This document shows, piece by piece, positions 22,965-27,871 of a stretch of DNA of 27,871 bases. The translations under genes and the position numbers were made by a program. Where the stretch lies: the NCBI GenBank assembly GCA_020024235.1, contig JAHHUA010000005.1, positions 1-27,871 of the forward strand, written 5' to 3'. Each line of letters opens with the position of its first letter. Within the stretch, counting starts at the first letter, position 1. The notes beneath the pieces are model-generated. The model worked only from the letters and a program-made list of their open reading frames with translations. It was not told where the DNA came from and did not search any database. The stretch comes from Oscillospiraceae bacterium (GTDB lineage Bacteria; Bacillota; Clostridia; Oscillospirales; Ruminococcaceae).

Positions 22965-23969
22965 ATGGTTAATTTTGAAGGTAAAGAAAGACGAATTTCC
23001 TCCATTGAGGAATGTCTTAAAATAAACGGTATTTCCTCTCTTGAGGAAGCAAAAGAAATATGTGAAAAACACAACATTGATGTAGAATCTTTGGTAAAGG
23101 GTGTTCAGCCTATCGCTTTTGAAAATGCGGTTTGGGCATATACTTTGGGCACAGCTTTGGCTATAAAACGGGGCAGCAAAGAAGCTGACAAATGTGCCCA
23201 ATCCATTGGAGAAGGTTTACAGGCATTTTGTATTCCCGGTTCTGTTGCCAGCATAAGAAAGGTGGGACTAGGGCACGGAAACCTGGCAGCCATGCTCCTT
23301 CGTGATGAAACTAAATGTTTCTGCTTTTTGGCAGGTCATGAATCCTTTGCAGCTGCTGAAGGTGCCATTGGAATTGCCAGAACAGCCAACAAAGCAAGAA
23401 AAAATCCTCTTAGAGTTATTCTTAACGGTCTTGGAAAAGACGCCGCTTACATCATATCCAGAATAAACGGTTTTACCTATGTGGAAACTGATTATGATTT
23501 TAAAACAGGAGAACTTAAAATAGTCAGAGAAAAGGCATTTTCCGACGGGGATAGAGCCGCAGTCAGATGTTTCGGTGCCAATGATGTTCAGGAAGGCGTT
23601 GCAATTATGGAACATGAACAAGTTGATGTTTCCATAACAGGAAACAGCACTAACCCCACAAGATTTCAGCATCTTGTTGCGGGAACATATAAAAAACGCT
23701 CAATAGAAGAAGGCACAAAATATTTCTCCGTAGCATCAGGAGGGGGAACAGGAAGAACACTTCACCCTGACAATGTAGCAGCGGGTCCCGCATCTTACGG
23801 TCTTACAGATTCTATGGGCCGTATGCACTCCGACGCTCAGTTTGCCGGTTCTTCTTCCGTTCCTGCCCATGTTGAAATGATGGGACTTATCGGTATGGGA
23901 AATAACCCAATGGTAGGTGCAACAGTTGCCTGTGCAGTTGCTGCATCAGAGGCTATTAAAAACGCATAA
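22965..23969 (+). CDS. GGGtGRT family protein
   Basis: A 334-aa protein named for its conserved glycine motif, seen here as ASGGGTGRTLHPDN (GGGTGRT at residues 259-265). The protein is highly glycine-rich, with other conserved-looking stretches such as GLGHGNLAAMLLRDETKCFCFLAGHESFAAAEGA and ITGNSTNPTRFQHL. It has no signal peptide or membrane segments, so it is cytoplasmic. The biochemical activity is unknown; the glycine loop could bind a nucleotide or other phosphate ligand (inference). GGGAGGA precedes the ATG, and a terminator follows. Tight linkage to an Fe-S scaffold suggests a role in metal-cluster handling. Confidence 0.88.
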   Translation: MVNFEGKERRISSIEECLKINGISSLEEAKEICEKHNIDVESLVKGVQPIAFENAVWAYTLGTALAIKRGSKEADKCAQSIGEGLQAFCIPGSVASIRKVGLGHGNLAAMLLRDETKCFCFLAGHESFAAAEGAIGIARTANKARKNPLRVILNGLGKDAAYIISRINGFTYVETDYDFKTGELKIVREKAFSDGDRAAVRCFGANDVQEGVAIMEHEQVDVSITGNSTNPTRFQHLVAGTYKKRSIEEGTKYFSVASGGGTGRTLHPDNVAAGPASYGLTDSMGRMHSDAQFAGSSSVPAHVEMMGLIGMGNNPMVGATVACAVAASEAIKNA

Positions 23970-23980
23970 CTTTTGACACA

Positions 23981-24019
23981 AAAAAACAGCTCCAAATTAA
24001 TTTATCGGAGCTGTTTTTT
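23981..24019. terminator. Bidirectional intrinsic terminator
   Basis: A 13-bp stem (23981-23993 with 24007-24019) with A- and T-tracts at each side. It ends the GGGtGRT operon and the convergent membrane-protein gene. Confidence 0.88.
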
Positions 24020-24073
24020 TATGTGCAGAAATAATGTTTCTCTGTTTTATAAACACATTATACAGAAAATAAA

Positions 24074-24478
24074 TTATTCGCCTTTTTCTTTTTTCTTGGT
24101 GGCCTTATATAGATTATAAAGAATATTTCCTACACAAAATAAAATAACTATTGCGCTTTTTATTTTTTGAGTTGATGATAAATCTGAATTTACATTGGCA
24201 ATTTTTAAATAAAAAACAATCAAAGGCAAAATAATTACACTGTAAGCTATGGCACTCCAATTCATATATTTTCCGCTTAAAAACCTGCCTTTACTAAAAG
24301 CTTTAGCTAGTATCAGCAAAATTATCACTGCACAAATTGCACTCATTGTTATGCACATCTGTTTTCCGACAGCAGTTAAAACATTCACGGATGCATTTAC
24401 ATTCCAATAAACTACACAATAAAATATACCCACACAGCAAATTATAAAAAGACCCCAATTAATTTTATTTTTTTCCAT
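24074..24478 (-). CDS. Small four-helix membrane protein, unknown
   Basis: A 134-aa integral membrane protein, not recognised. Four hydrophobic segments are visible: WGLFIICCVGIFYCVVYW, CITMSAICAVIILLILA, WSAIAYSVIILPLIVFYL and SAIVILFCVGNILYNLY, with a Lys/Glu-rich cytoplasmic tail. ATG 24478 is preferred to the longer reading because AAGGGATG is 7 bases upstream. It lacks charged residues within the helices or other motifs that would hint at transport. Confidence 0.75.
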   Translation of the reverse strand: MEKNKINWGLFIICCVGIFYCVVYWNVNASVNVLTAVGKQMCITMSAICAVIILLILAKAFSKGRFLSGKYMNWSAIAYSVIILPLIVFYLKIANVNSDLSSTQKIKSAIVILFCVGNILYNLYKATKKKEKGE

Positions 24479-24503
24479 AATTACATCCCTTTTAGAAATA
24501 CAC

Positions 24504-24534
24504 AAAACCTCCCCGAAAAAATCGAGAAGGTTTT
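24504..24534 (-). terminator. Intrinsic terminator of the P-loop protein gene
   Basis: A 13-bp stem (24504-24516 with 24522-24534) with G-U pairs on the minus strand, ending in TTTT. Confidence 0.7.
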
Positions 24535-24546
24535 AATTTTTGATTA

Positions 24547-24963
24547 TTAGTATTCAATGCAGAATTTCTTTACTGATTCAGGAAGTTCTTCCTTAGCACA
24601 GGAAAGAGTAAATGTAACTACTACATTGTTTTCTTCTGCCAATGGTTCTAATTTAGTAGCAACTTCAGCAAACTTTGTCAAATCATTGCCGCCGATTTTA
24701 AGTGTGGAATCAACGAATAAATCTGTAATATCGTAGTTTCCTGCCAAAATTCCGGTAATGAAACCATAGAGATTTTCAAATCCCTTAATGGAGTAGTGTT
24801 CGCTGTCAATAAGACGAGCTTTGTGATCAATATCGTATGTAAGTTTAAGACCTTTTTCAATGCAAACTACATTTCCCTTTGAAGTAGTTGCTGCACTGTT
24901 TACCATGTTGATAAGTGCCTTTGTTTTTCCTGAACCTTTGTTGCCTACGATTAATTTAATCAT
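24547..24963 (-). CDS. Small P-loop ATP-binding protein
   Basis: A 138-aa protein with a clear Walker A (GNKGSGKT, residues 6-13) and a probable Walker B (ITDLFVDST). It is far shorter than most P-loop ATPases and has no recognisable downstream domain. Thr/Ser ending VVVTFTLSCAKEELPESVKKF may include a sensor strand. Codon use is biased to preferred codons, suggesting steady expression. ATG 24963 is chosen: GGGAGGAAA lies upstream and the protein then starts just before the Walker A; a longer reading adds 36 basic residues without a ribosome site. Function unknown; some clostridial homologues carry generic ATP-binding labels. Confidence 0.85.
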   Translation of the reverse strand: MIKLIVGNKGSGKTKALINMVNSAATTSKGNVVCIEKGLKLTYDIDHKARLIDSEHYSIKGFENLYGFITGILAGNYDITDLFVDSTLKIGGNDLTKFAEVATKLEPLAEENNVVVTFTLSCAKEELPESVKKFCIEY

Positions 24964-25059
24964 ATATGTTTCCTCCCTTTTATGCCTTGGCATTTTTAAA
25001 TGCTTAATATTTAAAATTTTACAAACCATAGGGTATATTAAATGGTTTGATTTGAATTT

Positions 25060-25088
25060 ATTATACAACAAAGGTGAAAAATTTGCAA
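25060..25088 (-). promoter_or_regulatory. Promoter of the P-loop protein gene
   Basis: On the minus strand, TTGCAA (25083-25088), a 17-base spacer and TATAAT (25060-25065). The leader of about 90 bases contains a 7-bp hairpin (25023-25029 with 25042-25048). Confidence 0.6.
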
Positions 25089-25161
25089 GATAATATTTAT
25101 TTTTAAATGTTTTTTATGCTACTTTAACAAATTACACATTATGTATTGCACATAATAATTC

Positions 25162-26316
25162 CTAGCCCTGTCTTACAAAACATCTCCACATTAAATTAAT
25201 GCTGTCAAGTAAACTGCGTTTTTCCACCATTTCTGCTGCTTTAATGGGATAGCTGCCTATATATTCTCCGTTTTGCAAAAGTTCGGCAGTTCCCAATATC
25301 TGATTTTCATCTACAGGTGCTGTTACATTATCTTTTAAATTAATCTTAACTTCCAGTCCATTTTGGCGGTTTTTTTCTGTCAGAATACTTTCAGGAGCCA
25401 ATGCTCTGCCCCTTACAAATTCCTTTTTGCCTCCCAAAACCGGTATTTCATATTCCTGTCTTATTTCTGACGGAAGAAGAACATTGGCATAATTTGCAAA
25501 TCCATAATCCAAAATATTTGTGGCCTGTGCAAATCTGTCCTTTCCTGTGGGACATTTCATCACAACGGCGATAAGTCCCATTCCATCTCTTTCAGCAGTG
25601 GCAGATAAACAGTTACCTGCATTTTCTGTAGTTCCTGTTTTAAGTCCTGTAGCACCTTTATAAAATCTTATCAAACGGTTAGTGTTTACAAGCTCTGTCT
25701 GTCCTCCTCTAAGACTGTCCATCCAAATTGTGGTATATTCCTTTATTTTTTCATGTTTCATAAGTTCTCGGGTCAAAACCGCCACATCTTCGGCACAGGT
25801 GTAGTGATTTTCTTCATCCAGTCCATGACAGTTTACATAGTGGGTATTTTTAAGTCCCAATTCCTGAGCTCTCTTATTCATCTTTTCAACAAAAGCTTTT
25901 TCCGTGCCGCATAGGTATTCAGCTACAGCTACAGCCGCATCATTTGCACTGGCTACAGCTATGCCCTTTAACATATCGTGAAGGCTCATTTCTTCACCCT
26001 CTGCCAAAAATATCTCACTGCCTCCCATAATTTTGGCATTGGCAGAGGTGGTAACCATATCATTTAAACTGATATTTCCGTTTTCCACAGCTTCAATTAT
26101 CAGCAGCATTGTCATTATTTTGGTTATTGATGCAGGTGCAGTTTTTTCTGTGGGATTTTTGCTCATAAGAATTTTTCCTGTGCTTTGTTCCATCAAAACC
26201 GCACTTTCACAGGACATATCATCTAAAAAAGATTTATTTTCTTCAGCTTTGCCCACTACTGTGGTATTTATCAAAATTGCCGTGCCAAGAAGCAGAGCCA
26301 TTATTTTTTTGAACAT
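25162..26316 (-). CDS. dacF: D-alanyl-D-alanine carboxypeptidase (penicillin-binding protein 5/DacF type)
   Basis: A 384-aa secreted serine D,D-carboxypeptidase trimming peptidoglycan stem peptides outside the membrane. Signal peptide about 1-24 (MFKKIMALLLGTAILINTTVVGKA). Active-site motifs: S63-x-x-K66 (ASITK), S123-A-N and K226-T-G. A beta-rich C-terminal domain follows (about 285-365), ending in a possible amphipathic anchor (LLDSINLMWRCF). The ATG at 26316 has AAGGTGA 5 bases upstream; the earlier in-frame GTG lies within that site. Monocistronic. Confidence 0.95.
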   Translation of the reverse strand: MFKKIMALLLGTAILINTTVVGKAEENKSFLDDMSCESAVLMEQSTGKILMSKNPTEKTAPASITKIMTMLLIIEAVENGNISLNDMVTTSANAKIMGGSEIFLAEGEEMSLHDMLKGIAVASANDAAVAVAEYLCGTEKAFVEKMNKRAQELGLKNTHYVNCHGLDEENHYTCAEDVAVLTRELMKHEKIKEYTTIWMDSLRGGQTELVNTNRLIRFYKGATGLKTGTTENAGNCLSATAERDGMGLIAVVMKCPTGKDRFAQATNILDYGFANYANVLLPSEIRQEYEIPVLGGKKEFVRGRALAPESILTEKNRQNGLEVKINLKDNVTAPVDENQILGTAELLQNGEYIGSYPIKAAEMVEKRSLLDSINLMWRCFVRQG

Positions 26317-26443
26317 ATATATCACCTTTTCCTATATAATATCTAGGTAATATATATGCATATTTGAAAATTTATATAACACAATTTTTAATCATATATT
26401 TTGTGAAAAATATATTAAAATTATTATTTTTATAAAAAAACTA

Positions 26444-26472
26444 TTGACACATATAATATGTTTGACTATAAT
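26444..26472 (+). promoter_or_regulatory. Consensus sigma-A promoter of greA
   Basis: TTGACA (26444-26449), a 17-base spacer and TATAAT (26467-26472); both hexamers are perfect. Transcription should start near 26479, giving a 127-base leader. Confidence 0.9.
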
Positions 26473-26490
26473 ACAAATATTATGTTTGAG

Positions 26491-26526
26491 CCTTGCTCTT
26501 TTTCTTTAGAAAAGAAATGAGCAAGG
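26491..26526 (+). promoter_or_regulatory. Hairpin in the greA leader (possible attenuator)
   Basis: An 8-bp perfect stem (26491-26498 with 26519-26526) extended by an interrupted U/A-rich inner stem, followed by TTTT. It is 12 bases downstream of the predicted start and could prematurely end transcription or stabilise the mRNA. Confidence 0.55.
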
Positions 26527-26605
26527 TTTTGAGCTTATATTCAAGTTTACGGAATTTAATTCCAAAACACAAATATAAAATAACTTCACTTGGAGGATTA
26601 ATACC

Positions 26606-27079
26606 ATGGCAAATGAAATTTTTATGACAGCAGAAGGCTATAAAAAACTTAAAGATGAACTTGATTATTTAAAAACAGAACGAAGAGATGAAATTTCCGA
26701 AAAAATCCGTGTAGCAAGAGGATACGGAGATTTGTCTGAAAACAGTGAATACGATGAAGCCAAAAATGACCAGGCAATCGTTGAAGCAAGAATTATGCAG
26801 ATTGAAGAACAACTTAAAGTTGTAAAAATAATTTCTTCCGATGAAATTAAAACAGATGTAGCATCAGTTGGTACAATGGTTAAAATATTGGATATGGAAT
26901 TTGACGAAGAAATGGAATACAGAATTGTTTCATCTTTGGAAGCTAACAATGATATGGCTTCTCTCACTGATAATTCTCCTGTAGGTCAGGCTCTTATCGG
27001 CCACAAAGTAGGTGATGTGGTAGATGCTAATGTTCCTTCCGGTACAATTCAGTTCAAAATACTTGAAATTAAACGCTAG
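26606..27079 (+). CDS. greA: Transcription elongation factor GreA
   Basis: A 157-aa RNA polymerase cleavage factor that rescues backtracked complexes. The N-terminal coiled coil (residues 1-75) has the acidic tip GDLSENSEYDEAKND, with Asp42 and Glu45 at the catalytic positions. The C-terminal globular domain ends with the family signature NSPVGQALIGHKVGDVV. The length is normal. GGAGG lies about 10 bases before the ATG. Monocistronic, between a perfect promoter and a strong terminator. Confidence 0.97.
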   Translation: MANEIFMTAEGYKKLKDELDYLKTERRDEISEKIRVARGYGDLSENSEYDEAKNDQAIVEARIMQIEEQLKVVKIISSDEIKTDVASVGTMVKILDMEFDEEMEYRIVSSLEANNDMASLTDNSPVGQALIGHKVGDVVDANVPSGTIQFKILEIKR

Positions 27080-27086
27080 ATAAAGC

Positions 27087-27118
27087 AAAACGGGCAGAGA
27101 AATTTCTCTGTCCGTTTT
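27087..27118 (+). terminator. Intrinsic terminator of greA
   Basis: A 16-bp inverted repeat (27087-27102 with 27103-27118) with one G-U pair; T-rich bases follow. The apex must open to form the loop. Confidence 0.85.
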
Positions 27119-27202
27119 TATTAAGTCTTTAGACAGTTGAGCACGAAACGTGCGAAACAGACAACCACCCGCTATGCGGGTGCGCATCGAAAGTTATACA
27201 AA

Positions 27203-27265
27203 AAAATCACCTTTCGAGATACAATAAGATTGTTCAAGTCTATTGTAAAAAAGAAAGGTGATTTT
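27203..27265 (+). promoter_or_regulatory. Shine-Dalgarno-sequestering hairpin ahead of tnpA
   Basis: AAAATCACCTTTC (27203-27215) is the exact reverse complement of GAAAGGTGATTTT (27253-27265), which contains the tnpA ribosome binding site and ends next to its ATG. A second 7-bp pairing (27220-27226 with 27241-27247) stacks inside. Translation should be strongly repressed when folded, as described for IS200. Confidence 0.85.
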
Positions 27266-27266
27266 A

Positions 27267-27728
27267 ATGGCAAATAGAACAAATAGTTTATCTCATACAA
27301 AATGGATGTGTAAGTATCATATAGTGTTCATACCAAAGTATAGAAGAAAAGTGATATACAATCAATACAGAGAAAGTTTGAGAGAAATCATAAGAACACT
27401 GTGCAAATACAAGGGTGTGGAAATCATAGAAGGTCATATGATGCCAGACCATGTCCACCTACTTGTAAGTATACCACCGAAATTGAGTGTGTCAAGTTTT
27501 ATGGGATATCTCAAGGGGAAAAGTGCGTTGATGATGTTTGACAAACATGCAAACTTAAAATATCAATTTGGAAATAGGCACTTTTGGGCAGAGGGATATT
27601 ATGTGAGTACAGTAGGACTAAATGAAAGCACCATAAAGAAATACATAGAAGAGCAGGAAAAGCATGATATAGCACTAGATAAATTGAGTGTAAAAGAATA
27701 CGAAGACCCTTTCAAGGGTAGCAAGTAA
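27267..27728 (+). CDS. tnpA: IS200/IS605-family transposase TnpA
   Basis: A 153-aa HUH-type (Y1) single-strand transposase. The HUH motif is His62-Val-His64 (PDHVHLLV) and the nucleophile is most likely Tyr126, with Gln130 four residues on (KKYIEEQ). It is full length for the family and shows no frameshift, so it may be active. ATG 27267 follows AAAGGTGAT; the in-frame GTG at 27258 lies inside that site. No TnpB gene is present between it and the right end, making this an IS200-type rather than IS605-type element. Confidence 0.96.
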   Translation: MANRTNSLSHTKWMCKYHIVFIPKYRRKVIYNQYRESLREIIRTLCKYKGVEIIEGHMMPDHVHLLVSIPPKLSVSSFMGYLKGKSALMMFDKHANLKYQFGNRHFWAEGYYVSTVGLNESTIKKYIEEQEKHDIALDKLSVKEYEDPFKGSK

Positions 27729-27871
27729 TACAAACGCCCTTTAAGGGGCGGCAAAAGAGGCAAAGGCAATAGGCTTGAACAAAGTGAAAGCCAGCGTCTT
27801 GAGACGCTGGCCGGTAACAGAGGCTTATAGCCTCAGAGCAAACCACCCGTTAGACGGGTGGTTTTGATTTA

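Larger units (their letters stand above)
27121..27871 (+). mobile_element. IS200-type (IS200/IS605 family) insertion element
   Basis: A single tnpA gene between subterminal hairpins, with no terminal inverted repeats, as in IS200-type single-strand transposons. Left-end hairpins: 27141-27153 and 27166-27182 (CACCCGC/GCGGGTG). Right-end hairpin: 27841-27863 (AACCACCCG paired with CGGGTGGTT). Left and right share AACCACCCG. The exact left edge is uncertain by about 20 bases, and the right edge may be at or just past the window end. It lies directly after the greA terminator. Confidence 0.8.

Noticed and set aside
25131..25158. Imperfect palindrome after the D,D-carboxypeptidase gene as a terminator
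   Set aside because: The pairing (ATTATGT/ACATAAT) is AT-only and no T-run follows on the minus strand.

Overview
The window looks like chromosomal DNA of an anaerobic, AT-rich Gram-positive bacterium of the Clostridia, probably gut-type. The evidence is strong AGGAGG-like ribosome binding sites, a class III (oxygen-sensitive) ribonucleotide reductase, a class B sortase with an NPATG-anchored surface protein, a PHP-type tyrosine phosphatase with a BY-kinase, and the Fe-S scaffold/GGGtGRT gene pair that I know mainly from clostridia. This placement is inference; there is no rRNA or other decisive marker.

Layout. 1-5450 holds three secreted proteins (475, 333 and 625 aa) that share domains, plus a small nitroreductase. 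5660-8640 is the nrdD-nrdG operon, with a consensus promoter and two NrdR-type boxes. 8814-11121 carries a ferredoxin-type aldo/keto reductase and a DUF4349 lipoprotein. 11208-12717 is the rplJ-rplL operon with an L10 leader, followed by a tiny gene coding for a stand-alone L7/L12-like C-terminal domain. 12744-14465 is a membrane-anchored class B sortase with long repetitive linkers. 14634-16176 has a GNAT acetyltransferase and a tight cluster of three small unknown genes. 16177-17062 is largely gene-free and seems to contain a decayed gene. 17063-17767 is a fourth secreted protein of the shared family. 17948-20351 is a three-gene polysaccharide co-polymerase/BY-kinase/phosphatase operon. 20506-22041 is gltX. 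22177-23969 is the Fe-S scaffold/GGGtGRT operon. 24074-26316 holds a small membrane protein, a small P-loop protein and a D,D-carboxypeptidase. 26444-27118 is greA. The window ends in an IS200-type element, about 27121-27871.

How the genes fit together. Much of the window concerns the cell surface: a sortase, a matching NPATG substrate, a second protein ending abruptly at an NPGTG motif, two further secreted relatives, a capsule-type chain-length/kinase/phosphatase module and a peptidoglycan carboxypeptidase. The rest is housekeeping (dNTP synthesis, ribosomal stalk, glutamyl-tRNA synthetase, GreA) with readable regulation.

The best candidates for something little described are the shared secreted-domain family, the stand-alone L7/L12-like protein after the rplL terminator, the three-gene cluster of unknown small proteins, and the Fe-S scaffold/GGGtGRT pair. 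Most transcription units are cleanly bounded by sigma-A promoters and intrinsic terminators, so operon limits are fairly certain.
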